NCBI GenBank assembly: GCA_001770775.1
Contig: MESA01000034.1
Span: forward strand, 289,437 to 353,436
Source: Burkholderiales bacterium RIFCSPHIGHO2_12_FULL_63_20
Lineage (GTDB): Bacteria > Pseudomonadota > Gammaproteobacteria > Burkholderiales > Burkholderiaceae_C
Direction of reading: 5' to 3'
DNA length: 64,000 bases
Shown: positions 28,772 to 40,639 of the stretch, piece after piece
Position numbering within the stretch: position 1 is the stretch's first letter
How the letters are laid out: each line of letters opens with the position of its first letter
Program-made: the position numbers and the translations under genes
The notes under the pieces: generated by a model
What the model saw: the letters and a program-made list of their open reading frames with translations, nothing else
What the model was told of the DNA's origin: nothing
The model's database searches: none

Positions 28772-28887
28772 GTTCATTTCTGCGCGCCAGGGTCGTTTAA
28801 GCGCTCGCCGATCCGTGCGTGGAGCCCGTGTGATCCGCCTGAGCGGTCATGTGCTCCTACAATGGGTCGATCCAACCGGAGTCGGAA

Positions 28888-29472
28888 ATGAGCGCAGCCC
28901 CCAAACAAAAACGAACCGAATCACAGTCATCGCCGCAGCCCCATGAGGCGGTCGATCCAGTGGCGAGCGCTCCAGCAGACTCCGCACAAGGCGTGCGTGC
29001 CATCAAGAAGTACCCCAACCGCCGCCTGTACGACACCCAGACCAGCAGCTACATCACGCTGTCCGACGTGAAAGAAATGGTGATGGGCTGCGAGCAGTTC
29101 GTCATCGTGGATGCCAAAAGCGGCGAAGACCTCACGCGCAGCATCCTGCTCCAGATCATTCTGGAAGAAGAGTCTGCCGGCATGCCGATGTTCTCGACCC
29201 AGGCGCTGGCCCAGATCATCCGCCTGTATGGCAACACCATGCAGGGCCTGATGGGCAACTACCTCGAAAAGAACATCCAGTCCTTCATCGACCTGCAGGC
29301 CAGCCTCACCGAAAACTCGGTCAAGAGCCTGCAGAACCCGTTGATGCAGACTTTCATGGGCGGCTACATTGAGCAATCGCGCCAGATGTTCACCCAGATG
29401 CAAGAGCAGATGGGCAAACAGGCCGAATCCCTGATCGGCAATCTAGGCGCGGGACTGACGCCCAAGAAGTAA
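28888..29472 (+). CDS. phaR: Polyhydroxyalkanoate synthesis repressor PhaR
   Basis: Transcriptional repressor that binds both DNA and polyhydroxyalkanoate granules and controls phasin and synthesis genes. The ATG at 28888 follows a CGGAG site and gives 194 residues. After a disordered N-terminus the DNA-binding domain starts with KKYPNRRLYDTQTSSYITL, the hallmark of the family, followed by VIVDAKSGEDLTRSILLQII and a helical, Met/Gln-rich C-terminus. A TACAAT element at 28858-28863 may be its -10 box. The 3' end overlaps that of the convergent esterase gene by 30 bases. Confidence 0.94.
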   Translation: MSAAPKQKRTESQSSPQPHEAVDPVASAPADSAQGVRAIKKYPNRRLYDTQTSSYITLSDVKEMVMGCEQFVIVDAKSGEDLTRSILLQIILEEESAGMPMFSTQALAQIIRLYGNTMQGLMGNYLEKNIQSFIDLQASLTENSVKSLQNPLMQTFMGGYIEQSRQMFTQMQEQMGKQAESLIGNLGAGLTPKK

Positions 29473-30120
29473 AGGCTTCAAAGCACCCCAGACGTTGTCC
29501 AGCATGATGGGGTGCGCCTTTTCCAGCGGATGGATGCCGTCTTGCTGAAACCAGTCTCGCGCGTCGGATCGGTCGGCCACGCCTTTCAGGAAAAACGGCA
29601 CCCAGGCGCATTTCTGAGCTTTCGCCACGGTCTGGAACAGGCGCGCAAAATCTTCCGCATAGCGCTTGCCATAGTTCGGTGGCATCTGCATGCCCACCAG
29701 CACCACCTGAGCCCCCCCCTGGGCCTGCGCCGCCTCAATCATGGCGCTCAGGTTCTCGCGGCTGCTCTGCAAAGGCAGTCCTCGCAGGGCATCGTTGGCC
29801 CCCAGCTCGATCACCACATAGCGTGGCCGATGCTGTTTCAGCAAAGCAGGCAAGCGTGTGCGCCCCCCCGACGTGGTCTCGCCGCTGATGCTGGCATTGA
29901 CCACCCTCGCAGATATGCGCTCACGCTGAAGGCGCTGCGTCAACAAGGCCACCCAGCCGCTGCCTCGTTGCAGCCCATACTCTGCCGACAGGCTGTCGCC
30001 CAGGATCAGGATGGCTGGCGCCTGGGCTGCAACCGTCTCGGCCGCACCCGCCGGCGACGCCCCCAGCCATGACCCTATGCCGGCGAGCATCAGCATCCGT
30101 CGCTTACAGTTGAACCGCAT
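29443..30120 (-). CDS. GDSL-type arylesterase/thioesterase (TesA-like), exported
   Basis: SGNH hydrolase of the TesA family, probably acting in the periplasm on thioesters, aryl esters or lysophospholipids. The ATG at 30120 gives 225 residues with an N-terminal export signal (basic MRFNCKRRM, then a hydrophobic core and an ASPAGAAE cleavage region). The four SGNH blocks are present: the nucleophile in LILGDSLSAEYG, the glycine in SGETTSGG, LGANDALRG, and DGIHP with the Asp-His pair. It diverges from the YbbA-like ATPase gene, the same neighbourhood as tesA-ybbA in enterobacteria, and overlaps the end of phaR by 30 bases. Confidence 0.9.
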   Translation of the reverse strand: MRFNCKRRMLMLAGIGSWLGASPAGAAETVAAQAPAILILGDSLSAEYGLQRGSGWVALLTQRLQRERISARVVNASISGETTSGGRTRLPALLKQHRPRYVVIELGANDALRGLPLQSSRENLSAMIEAAQAQGGAQVVLVGMQMPPNYGKRYAEDFARLFQTVAKAQKCAWVPFFLKGVADRSDARDWFQQDGIHPLEKAHPIMLDNVWGALKPLLLGRQSRA

Positions 30121-30141
30121 TCCAGCTACGACCTTTCCTAC

Positions 30142-30843
30142 ATGACCGACACCACACCCCGCCCGACCCCGGAAGCCGACTTGGCCATTCGGGTGCGTGC
30201 GTTGAGCAAGACCGTAGGGGATTCCTCCGGGCCTTTGACCATTTTGCACAACATCGATCTCGATGTGCCGCGTGGGGCTTCCCTGGCCATCGTGGGGGCG
30301 TCGGGCTCGGGCAAGAGCACCTTGTTGTCACTGCTGGCCGGCTTGGATGTGCCCAGCACCGGGCAGGTCTGGTTGTCGGGCCAATCGCTGTTTGAGCTCA
30401 ATGAAGACCAGCGCGCCGCACACCGCGCGCGGCATGTGGGCTTCGTGTTCCAAAGCTTCCAGCTGATCGGTCACCTGACGGCGCTGGAGAACGTCATGCT
30501 GCCCATGGAGTTGCGCGGCGACCGGCAGGCCCGCAGCAAGGCCACCGCGATGCTGCAACGCGTGGGCCTGGGGGAGCGGTTGCAGCACAAGCCGGCGATT
30601 CTCTCGGGAGGCGAGCAACAGCGGGTCGCTTTGGCGCGCGCCTTCGTGATGCAGCCCGACATCCTCATGGCCGACGAGCCCACGGGCAGCCTTGACCACG
30701 CCACAGGTCAATCCATCATGGACCTGATGTTCGCGCTCAACAGCGAATCGGGCACCACCCTGATCCTGGTGACCCACGATAACCAGATCGCCGAGCGCTG
30801 CCAGCAGCGCATTCGCATCAGTGCGGGCCGCTTGAGCGGTTAG
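30142..30843 (+). CDS. ybbA: ABC transporter ATPase, YbbA/LolD type
   Basis: ATP-binding subunit of a MacB/LolD-like exporter class. The 233 residues contain Walker A (GASGSGKST), the Q loop in [12 protein letters not shown], the signature [15 protein letters not shown], Walker B with DEPTGSLD and the switch histidine in VTHDNQ. In other proteobacteria YbbA works with the large permease YbbP, but no permease follows; rlmB starts 9 bases later. The divergent GDSL esterase matches the tesA-ybbA arrangement. The permease may be encoded elsewhere, or the ATPase may be shared. Confidence 0.85.
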   Translation: MTDTTPRPTPEADLAIRVRALSKTVGDSSGPLTILHNIDLDVPRGASLAIVGASGSGKSTLLSLLAGLDVPSTGQVWLSGQSLFELNEDQRAAHRARHVGFVFQSFQLIGHLTALENVMLPMELRGDRQARSKATAMLQRVGLGERLQHKPAILSGGEQQRVALARAFVMQPDILMADEPTGSLDHATGQSIMDLMFALNSESGTTLILVTHDNQIAERCQQRIRISAGRLSG

Positions 30844-30852
30844 GATGCCGGC

Positions 30853-31587
30853 ATGAGTCTGAAACTGCTATTTGGCTTCCATGCCGTGACCGTGCGCCTG
30901 AAAGTGGCGCCCAAATCCATCCGTGAATTGCACGTTGACGCGACCCGTCGCGACCAGCGCATGAAGCAGTTCCTCGCCAAGGCCGAAGAAGCGGGCTTGA
31001 AGGTCATCGAAAGCGACGACGACAAGCTGCAAAAGATGTGTGGCACCCACCGCCACCAGGGCGTGGTGGCCCGCGTCGAAGTGATCCAGCAGAACAATTC
31101 CCTGGACGACCTGCTCGACGGCCTGACCGAGCCGGCACTGTTGTTGGTGCTTGATGGCATCACCGATCCGCACAACCTGGGCGCCTGCCTGCGTGTGGCC
31201 GATGGCGCCGGCGTCCACGCCGTGATCGCCCCCAAAGACCACGCCGTGGGCATCAACGCCACGGTGGCCAAGGTGGCCAGCGGTGCGGCCGAAACCGTGC
31301 CTTACTTCATGGTGACCAATCTGGCGCGCACCCTGGCCGAGCTCAAGGAGCGCGACATCTGGGTCATCGGCACGTCCGACGACGCGCCCGCCAGCCTCTA
31401 CCAGACCGACCTGCGTGTGCCGACTGCGTTGGTGCTGGGCGCCGAGGGTGAGGGCATGCGCCAGCTCACCCGCAAGAACTGTGATGCCCTGGTCAGCATC
31501 CCCATGATGGGTTCGGTCGACAGCCTTAACGTGTCGGTCGCCAGTGGCGTCTGCCTCTACGAAGCACGCCGCCAGCGTCTAGGCTGA
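30853..31587 (+). CDS. rlmB: 23S rRNA (guanosine-2251-2'-O)-methyltransferase RlmB
   Basis: SPOUT-family methyltransferase that methylates the ribose of G2251 in the peptidyl-transferase region of 23S rRNA. The 244 residues have an N-terminal substrate-binding domain ([13 protein letters not shown]) and the SPOUT core with [33 protein letters not shown] and [14 protein letters not shown], which form the knotted SAM site. It follows the ATPase gene by 9 bases and converges on the MFS gene with 3 bases between the stops. Confidence 0.95.
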   Translation: MSLKLLFGFHAVTVRLKVAPKSIRELHVDATRRDQRMKQFLAKAEEAGLKVIESDDDKLQKMCGTHRHQGVVARVEVIQQNNSLDDLLDGLTEPALLLVLDGITDPHNLGACLRVADGAGVHAVIAPKDHAVGINATVAKVASGAAETVPYFMVTNLARTLAELKERDIWVIGTSDDAPASLYQTDLRVPTALVLGAEGEGMRQLTRKNCDALVSIPMMGSVDSLNVSVASGVCLYEARRQRLG

Positions 31588-31590
31588 TCC

Positions 31591-32793
31591 TCAGTCTGCG
31601 GGCTGAAAGCGCGCCTCGTCACGCCGACGTTGCGCGCGCTGCGCCCAGGCGCTCAGGGCCCAGGCCACCAGCATCCAGACCAGGCCCAGCCAGTGCAACT
31701 GGCTGTAGCCCTGGTGGGTGAGCACCCAACCGCCCCCTGCGGCGCCCATGGCATGCCCCAGGTAGATGGCCGAGGTGTTCAGGGCCATCAAGGCGGGGGC
31801 CAGTCGCGGTGAGAGGCCGCCCAAGCGGGCCTGCTGCCCAGAGTTGGTGGCAAACCCACTCAAGGCCCAGGGGAGCATCACCAAGGCGAGTCCGACCAGG
31901 GTGGTCGCCAGCGGCCAGATGAGCAGGCTCAAGGCCATCATCCCCAGGGTCAGCGTCACAGCTGGGGCGGCGCCAATGCGGTCCACCGTGCGGTTCAGCA
32001 CCAGGTTGCCTGCCAGCGCCAGGCCGCCAAACCAGGCAAACAGCAGGCTGATCTGCTCCGGGCTGGCGCCAAAATCGTGTTTGTAATACGGGGCCGCATA
32101 GGCCAGCACCGTGAACTGTCCGGCGCTCTGGGTGGCGGTGACCAGCACCACGGCCATCAACAGGGGGGACTTGAACACCTTGCGCCACGCACGCCACGAC
32201 AGGGCAGGGGGGCGGATGCCCTTGGGCAGCGCGCGGTGCACCATCCAGGCCGCCGCCAGGGCCCCTACGGCCACCAGCATCATCACCACGCGCCAGCCCA
32301 CGCGCTCACCAATCCAGGCCGCCAGTGGCATGCCCGCCACCGAGGCCACGGACCAGCCCATGAACACGAAGGTGATGTGCCGACCGCGGTGCGCGGGTGT
32401 GCTCATGAAGCCCATCACGGCCGCAGCCTGAGGCGTGAACACCGCCGCCGACAAGACCGTGAGCGCACGAATCGGCCACAGCCATTCATACGTCGGCGCC
32501 ACGGCGCATAACGCAAAGCCCAGCGCATACCAGGCCATCGCCCAGCTGAGCAAGCGACGCCGATCGACCTTCGTGACTGCACCGGCCAGCAAAGGTGCCC
32601 CCACGCCCATCATCACGGCACCAATGGCAATCAGCTGCCCACCTTTGCTGACCGTGATGTTCAGATCGCGGGTGAGGTCATTGAGCACCCCGCCGATGGC
32701 CATCACACCACAGCCGATGATGAAGTTGCCAAACAGCAAAGCCCACAAGGCTCGGCTCATGGCCTTGCGGGGCAAGGCGCGTTCCAGTTCCAC
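31591..32793 (-). CDS. MFS transporter, 12-TM exporter type
   Basis: Inner-membrane proton-coupled transporter of the major facilitator superfamily, 400 residues with about twelve hydrophobic segments. The cytoplasmic loop after helix 2 is partly recognisable (TKVDRRRLLSWAMAWYALG), and the N-terminal half resembles AraJ/drug-efflux members (IIGCGVMAIGGVLNDLTRDL, PTYEWLWPIRALTVLSAAVF). The substrate cannot be inferred. It starts 15 bases after the D-2-hydroxyacid dehydrogenase ends on the same strand, so the two may share a transcript, but this does not define a pathway. Confidence 0.82.
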   Translation of the reverse strand: MELERALPRKAMSRALWALLFGNFIIGCGVMAIGGVLNDLTRDLNITVSKGGQLIAIGAVMMGVGAPLLAGAVTKVDRRRLLSWAMAWYALGFALCAVAPTYEWLWPIRALTVLSAAVFTPQAAAVMGFMSTPAHRGRHITFVFMGWSVASVAGMPLAAWIGERVGWRVVMMLVAVGALAAAWMVHRALPKGIRPPALSWRAWRKVFKSPLLMAVVLVTATQSAGQFTVLAYAAPYYKHDFGASPEQISLLFAWFGGLALAGNLVLNRTVDRIGAAPAVTLTLGMMALSLLIWPLATTLVGLALVMLPWALSGFATNSGQQARLGGLSPRLAPALMALNTSAIYLGHAMGAAGGGWVLTHQGYSQLHWLGLVWMLVAWALSAWAQRAQRRRDEARFQPAD

Positions 32794-32808
32794 TACTTCA
32801 GCTCAGTC

Positions 32809-33816
32809 TCAATGTGGAACGCGCAGGGCTTCCGGGTTGACGATGTTCGTCGGCTGGCCAGCCATGAAGTTCAGCAAATTGTCGAAAGCGGAACTGAACA
32901 GGTATTCGTAGTTGCTTTGCTCGACAAAACCGATGTGGGGTGTACAGATGGCATTTTCCAGACGCAACAGCGGGTGCCCCTGCAAGATAGGTTCGCTCTC
33001 GAACACGTCCACGGCAGCCATGCCAGGGCGACCACGATTCAAGGCCGACACCAGTGCGCCCTCCTGAATCAGCTCCGCCCGCGCGGTGTTGACCAGCAAG
33101 GCGGTGGGTTTCATGTGAGCGAGGTCTTCTGCGGTGATCACCCCTTGGGTGGATTCGCCTAGGCGCAAATGCAGGCTCAACACGTCGCTGGCGGCAAAGA
33201 AGGCTTCGCGGCTGGGCGCTGGGATGTAGCCGTCGGCCACCGCGCGGGCACGGGCCTCGTTGCTGCCCCACACCGTCACGTGCATGCCAAAGGCCTCGCC
33301 ATAGCCCGCCACCAGGCGACCCACACGGCCATAGCCCCAGATCCCGAGCGTCTTGCCTTTCAAGGACATGCCCAAGCTGAAGTTGGTCGGCATCGACGCC
33401 GCCTTCAGTCCGGACTGTTGCCACGCGCCATGTTTGAGGGTGCCGATGTACTGAGGCAGCCGGCGCATGGCCGACATGATGTGCGCCCAGGTGAGTTCTG
33501 CAGTGGCGACCGGGTCGCTCGGGGTTTCCGCCACAGCAATGCCCAGGCGGCTACAGGCTTCCAGGTCAATGTGGGTGCCCGCTGGGCCGGTCTGGCTGAT
33601 CAGCCGCAACTTGGGCAGCTTTTCCAGCAAGGCTTTGGGGAAGTGCGTGCGTTCGCGAATCAACACCAGGGCTTCCGCGTCTCGCAGTCGCACGGCCAGC
33701 TGGCCTACGCCCTTGACAGTGTTGGTGAATACCTTGGCCGAAAGGCCGTCCAGCTTGGACGCGCAGGGAAGCTTGCGGACGGCGTCCTGGTAGTCGTCCA
33801 GAATGATGATGTTCAT
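32809..33816 (-). CDS. D-2-hydroxyacid dehydrogenase family protein
   Basis: NAD-dependent oxidoreductase of the D-isomer-specific 2-hydroxyacid family, related to 3-phosphoglycerate dehydrogenase but 335 residues long without an ACT domain. The Rossmann motif is GIWGYGRVGRLVAGYG near residue 150; the catalytic Arg is in NTARAELI, the Glu in DVFESEP and the His in CTPHIGF. The ATG at 33816 is chosen because MNIIILDDYQDAV fits family starts. The substrate is unknown. The MFS gene follows after 15 bases. Confidence 0.87.
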   Translation of the reverse strand: MNIIILDDYQDAVRKLPCASKLDGLSAKVFTNTVKGVGQLAVRLRDAEALVLIRERTHFPKALLEKLPKLRLISQTGPAGTHIDLEACSRLGIAVAETPSDPVATAELTWAHIMSAMRRLPQYIGTLKHGAWQQSGLKAASMPTNFSLGMSLKGKTLGIWGYGRVGRLVAGYGEAFGMHVTVWGSNEARARAVADGYIPAPSREAFFAASDVLSLHLRLGESTQGVITAEDLAHMKPTALLVNTARAELIQEGALVSALNRGRPGMAAVDVFESEPILQGHPLLRLENAICTPHIGFVEQSNYEYLFSSAFDNLLNFMAGQPTNIVNPEALRVPH

Positions 33817-33891
33817 GGGGGCGTGTGCGATGCAGCCGCCCATTTTGCAACGCTTGAGGCGTTGCAAACACGGATCACAATGAAAAGTTCG

Positions 33892-34365
33892 TTACCACGT
33901 CGTCACTTTGGCCGACCGGTTCGACTCGCGGGGGCTGCGGGCGGGGCCCTCCGGGAAATGGTGGTTCAACGCAGCCACGCGGGCCTTGGCCTCACCCTCG
34001 CCCCGGTTCTCGGCCACGATCTCAAACACATCGGCACGCAGGTGCCACAGTTCTCGCAAGGAGCGCGACGCTTCGATCTGATAGCGCACCTGGTAAGCCT
34101 TGGCCGATTGCATGTCCATCAGCGCGGCATGGAACTCCGCACGGATCTTTCGGATTTCACCGATGGGCGCGAGCTTCGGTGCGGGCTCCTCCTGATCCCA
34201 CAGCCAGCGCCAAGCCTGACTCACCCAGCGCAACGGTGACGGGGCTTGGGCAGCGAACCGGGAAGGCGGTGTGACCTCGGCCCGGGCCGGGCCCGGGCTC
34301 AAGGATTGGGCGGTCTGCGTGGTTTGCGTCGCCGTACGCGAATGGGGGTACAGAAAGAACGCCAT
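33892..34365 (-). CDS. Hypothetical protein, 157 residues
   Basis: I do not recognise this family. The product starts MAFFLYPHSRTATQ, has a Thr/Pro/Ala-rich low-complexity segment to about residue 45, then RWVSQAWRWLWDQEEPAPKL with several tryptophans, a helical and charged region (EIRKIRAEFHAALMDMQSA, then YQIEASRSLRELWHL) and a polar tail. No signal peptide or clear membrane segment is seen. The central part could be a small amphipathic coiled domain. Its codon choice follows the GC-rich third positions of its neighbours, and no competing gene overlaps it, so it is probably a real gene. It lies between the D-2-hydroxyacid dehydrogenase and bfd, all on the minus strand. Confidence 0.65.
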   Translation of the reverse strand: MAFFLYPHSRTATQTTQTAQSLSPGPARAEVTPPSRFAAQAPSPLRWVSQAWRWLWDQEEPAPKLAPIGEIRKIRAEFHAALMDMQSAKAYQVRYQIEASRSLRELWHLRADVFEIVAENRGEGEAKARVAALNHHFPEGPARSPRESNRSAKVTTW

Positions 34366-34512
34366 CTTGTCCTCTTACTTCCTGCCACGAGAGGGAGCTC
34401 TCCAGCGTCCTACACAGGCTAAAGGAGATGAGGCAAGACGGGTTGACCAAGATGACCCCGGTCTGCGCACTAGTTGGCGCAATGGCGGGAAACCTGTCCT
34501 GACGCGAGGGCG

Positions 34513-34734
34513 TCAGGCGGCCATCGGCATGGCGGTTTCCACCATGCGAGCAAAATCGGCGCGGTGGGCCTTGCTGCGCTCTTCATGAAACACCTCGCGG
34601 GCACACGATTCGCAGCAACCGCAGCAGGTGGCCACACCCGTGTCCATTTGCAAGTCGTCAAAAGACATGCAGCCTTGCTGGGCGTGGCGCTTGATATCCC
34701 GGTCAGAAATCCGGTTGCAGACACAAACGATCAT
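34513..34734 (-). CDS. bfd: Bacterioferritin-associated ferredoxin
   Basis: Small [2Fe-2S] protein that donates electrons to bacterioferritin to release stored iron. The 73 residues carry the four cysteine ligands in the order C-X-C (VCVCNRIS) and C-X2-C (CCGCCESCARE). The ATG at 34734 lies 36 bases from a Fur-like site, consistent with induction under iron limitation. bfr is encoded 91 bases upstream on the same strand, and the pair fits the known Bfr-Bfd partnership. Confidence 0.92.
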   Translation of the reverse strand: MIVCVCNRISDRDIKRHAQQGCMSFDDLQMDTGVATCCGCCESCAREVFHEERSKAHRADFARMVETAMPMAA

Positions 34735-34759
34735 GGAGTGACTCGGCAGCGTTGATGTC

Positions 34760-34786
34760 ATTATCATAAATAAGAATGATTCGCAT
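34760..34786 (-). promoter_or_regulatory. Fur-box-like operator of bfd
   Basis: AATAAGAATGATTCGCAT (34769-34786) strongly resembles betaproteobacterial Fur sites of the form AATGAGAATGATTCTCAT. On the minus strand a GATAAT element at 34760-34765 can serve as the -10 box, so bound Fur would cover the bfd promoter. The region lies between bfr and bfd, which suggests that bfd is transcribed separately from bfr. Confidence 0.7.
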
Positions 34787-34825
34787 GCAACATCTTTTTG
34801 AGTCACCCTGATCACGTCAAGGGGT

Positions 34826-35305
34826 TCAACCGGCCACGTCGCCCATCATCGACTGCAGATAGTTCTGCAGCCCCACCTTGTCGACCAACTCCATCTGGGT
34901 CTCCAGGAAGTCGATGTGCTCCTCGGTGTCATCGAGGATCATCTGCAGCAGGTCGCGGGAAACGTAATCGCGCACCGACTCGCAGTAGGCAATGCCGTCC
35001 TTGACCGTGCCTTGCGCAAACGACTCCAGCTTGTGGTCGCACGACAGGATCTCCGGCACGTCCTCGCCGATCATGATCTTGCCCAGATCCTGCAGGTTGG
35101 GCAGGCCGTCCAGGGTGAAAATGCGCTCCATCAGCTTGTCGGCGTGCTTCATCTCGCCAATGGACTCTTCGTACTCCTTCTTGGCCAGCTTGTCGAAACC
35201 CCAATGTTTCAGCATGCGGTAATGCAAAAAGTACTGGTTGGTGGCTGTCAGTTCATTCTTCAGTTGAGCGTTGAGGAACTCGATGACTTTGGGGTCGCCC
35301 TTCAT
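34826..35305 (-). CDS. bfr: Bacterioferritin
   Basis: Haem-containing iron-storage protein that assembles into 24-subunit shells. The 159 residues align over the whole family length. The ferroxidase ligands E18, E51, H54, E94 and H130 and the haem ligand M52 (GEMKHAD) are all visible at the standard positions. The position of the sixth ligand, E127 in the Escherichia coli protein, reads threonine here (DDTEEHID), with glutamates at 128 and 129. bfd, its electron donor, lies downstream on the same strand. Confidence 0.93.
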   Translation of the reverse strand: MKGDPKVIEFLNAQLKNELTATNQYFLHYRMLKHWGFDKLAKKEYEESIGEMKHADKLMERIFTLDGLPNLQDLGKIMIGEDVPEILSCDHKLESFAQGTVKDGIAYCESVRDYVSRDLLQMILDDTEEHIDFLETQMELVDKVGLQNYLQSMMGDVAG

Positions 35306-35413
35306 GGTGAACCTTTCTGGTGAGCTGTCGGGAGGGTGTCTTGAGATTGTGTCTCAGATGACAGTGTCAATGGGCTGACAGGGGGCTGTCGAACCCCTGG
35401 CACACGGATCGGT

Positions 35414-35419
35414 TATACT
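35414..35419 (+). promoter_or_regulatory. Candidate -10 element of carA
   Basis: TATACT at 35414-35419 in the context GGTTATACTCC is the best promoter-like element upstream of carA. No good -35 hexamer is seen at 17 bases. If used, it leaves a leader of about 145 bases before the GTG start, containing a small GAAAC/GTTTC stem (35453-35470) and no obvious terminator. Confidence 0.4.
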
Positions 35420-35570
35420 CCTAAGGTTTACCCGCAACCATCCCCGCCTAGCGAAACCCCCTTCGTTTCCCTCACCGGACTCGTTTTGTCACGTCTGTTC
35501 AAGTCGGCGAAAGCCACGCAGAAGTCACAAGGGCTGAGCTGGGCGCGCACAACAAACGGAGAATGAACCC

Positions 35571-36741
35571 GTGCTGCCCGTACTGCCCCAAGCTCTTCTG
35601 GCCCTCGCAGACGGCACGGTCTTTCTAGGCACTTCGATCGGCGCTGCCGGTCACACAGTTGGTGAAGTGGTGTTCAACACCTCCATCACCGGCTACCAGG
35701 AAATCCTCACCGACCCCAGCTATTGCCGCCAGATCGTCACCCTGACGTATCCGCACATCGGCAACTACGGTGTCAACGGTGAAGACATCGAAGCCTCGAA
35801 AGTCCATGCCGCTGGTCTGATCATCAAAGACCTGCCCATCCGCGCATCCAACTTCCGCCAGACCCAGACGCTCTCGCAGTACCTGCAGGCTGAAGGCACG
35901 GTCGGGATCGCCAACATCGACACCCGCAAGCTGACCCGCCTGCTGCGCTCCAAGGGCGCTCAGAACGGCGCGATCATCGCCTTGCCGGTGGGCCAAGCCG
36001 TCACCGATGCGGTCATCGCCGACGCTGTCGCCAAGGCCCAGGCTGCCCCCAGCATGAACGGCCAGGACTTGGCCAAGGTCGTCAGCCAGACCGACGTGAC
36101 CGTGTGGGACGAGACCGAGTGGAAGCTGGCCAACCCGCAACTGGGCGGCAAGCCTGGTTTCGGCAAGCAAACGGCTCCCAAGTTCCACGTGGTCGCTTAT
36201 GACTTCGGCGTCAAGCGCAACATCCTGCGCATGCTGGCCGAGCGCGGCTGCAAGGTCACGGTGCTGCCCGCCCAGACGCCCGCTGCCGAGGCCCTGAAGT
36301 ACAAGCCTGATGGCATCTTCCTGTCCAACGGCCCTGGCGACCCCGAGGCCTGCGACTACGCGATTGCCGCGGTCAAGGAACTGGTCGACACCGGCATCCC
36401 CACCTTCGGGATCTGCCTGGGGCACCAGATCATGGCCCTGGCTGCAGGCGCCAAGACCTTCAAGATGAGCCACGGCCACCACGGCGGCAACCACCCTGTG
36501 AAGGACCTGGACACCGGTCGCGTCAGCATCACCAGCCAGAACCACGGTTTTGCGGCGGACATCGATTCGCTGCCGGCCAACCTGCGTGCCACGCACATCT
36601 CGCTGTTTGACGGCACGCTCCAAGGCATGGCTTTCACCGACAAACCCGCTTTCAGCTTCCAGGGTCACCCGGAAGCCTCGCCCGGACCGCATGACATCGG
36701 CTACCTGTTCGACCGCTTCGTGGCATTGATGGAGAAGAAGA

Positions 36742-36749
<8 letters not shown>
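35571..36749 (+). CDS. carA: Carbamoyl-phosphate synthase small subunit
   Basis: Glutaminase subunit that supplies ammonia to CarB for carbamoyl phosphate, the shared precursor of arginine and pyrimidines. The 392-residue protein ends in a class I glutamine amidotransferase domain with the catalytic cysteine in [11 protein letters not shown] and the His/Glu pair in [11 protein letters not shown]. The start is the GTG at 35571, with a GGAG site 9 bases before; an ATG 8 bases upstream is out of frame. The last 8 bases overlap carB, so the subunits are translationally coupled. Confidence 0.97.
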
Positions 36750-40017
<3,268 letters not shown>

Positions 40018-40029
40018 ACTGTGTGCTCA

Positions 40030-40054
40030 GCCGCAGGTGCTCGTCGCCTGCGGC
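40030..40054 (+). terminator. GC-rich hairpin downstream of carB
   Basis: GCCGCAGG (40030-40037) pairs with CCTGCGGC (40047-40054) around a 9-base loop. No T run follows directly, so this is more likely a transcript-end stabiliser or an inefficient terminator than a full stop before greA. Confidence 0.4.
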
Positions 40055-40143
40055 ACAACAAGTCACCACCTCTGGGCCGCGCCCTTCCACCACCTTCGGG
40101 TCGGTCTGGGCTGCGGCTCAGTTCTTTTTTGCGAGACAAAGAC

Positions 40144-40620
40144 ATGTCCACCATTCCGATCACCACGCGCGGCGCCGAGAAGCTCAAGGAAGAGCTGCAT
40201 CGTCTCAAGCACGTGGAGCGTCCTGCCGTGGTGCAGGCCATTGCCGAAGCGCGCGCTCAGGGCGACCTGTCTGAGAACGCCGAGTACGACGCGGCCAAGG
40301 ACAAGCAGGGCTTCATCGAAGGCCGCATTGCGGAAATCGAAGGCAAGCTGTCGGCCGCGCAGATCATCCACCCGGCTGACTTGGATGCCGGTGGCCGCGT
40401 GGTCTTTGGTTCGACCATCGAGATGGAAATCGAAGCCACGGGTGATGTGGTGACCTACCAGATCGTCGGCGACGACGAGGCCGACCTCAAGCATGGTCTG
40501 ATCTCCATCAGCTCGCCGATCGCGCGTGCGCTGATCGGCAAAGAAGCCGGCGATGTGGCCTCGGTGCAGGCGCCTGGTGGCGTGCGCAACTACGAAATCA
40601 TCGAAGTTCGCTACATCTGA
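40144..40620 (+). CDS. greA: Transcription elongation factor GreA
   Basis: Rescues backtracked RNA polymerase by stimulating cleavage of the transcript. The 158 residues have the N-terminal coiled coil with the acidic tip ([19 protein letters not shown]) and the C-terminal FKBP-like globular domain ([38 protein letters not shown]). The ATG at 40144 matches the family start [18 protein letters not shown]. The carB-greA order with a membrane protein behind it is common in Burkholderiales. Confidence 0.96.
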   Translation: MSTIPITTRGAEKLKEELHRLKHVERPAVVQAIAEARAQGDLSENAEYDAAKDKQGFIEGRIAEIEGKLSAAQIIHPADLDAGGRVVFGSTIEMEIEATGDVVTYQIVGDDEADLKHGLISISSPIARALIGKEAGDVASVQAPGGVRNYEIIEVRYI

Positions 40621-40639
40621 TCGACATCGGAATGAAGCG

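Noticed and set aside
35563..35571. ATG just upstream of the carA GTG as the start
   Set aside because: It is in a different frame from carA; only the GTG gives the CarA protein, and it has a suitable ribosome-binding site.
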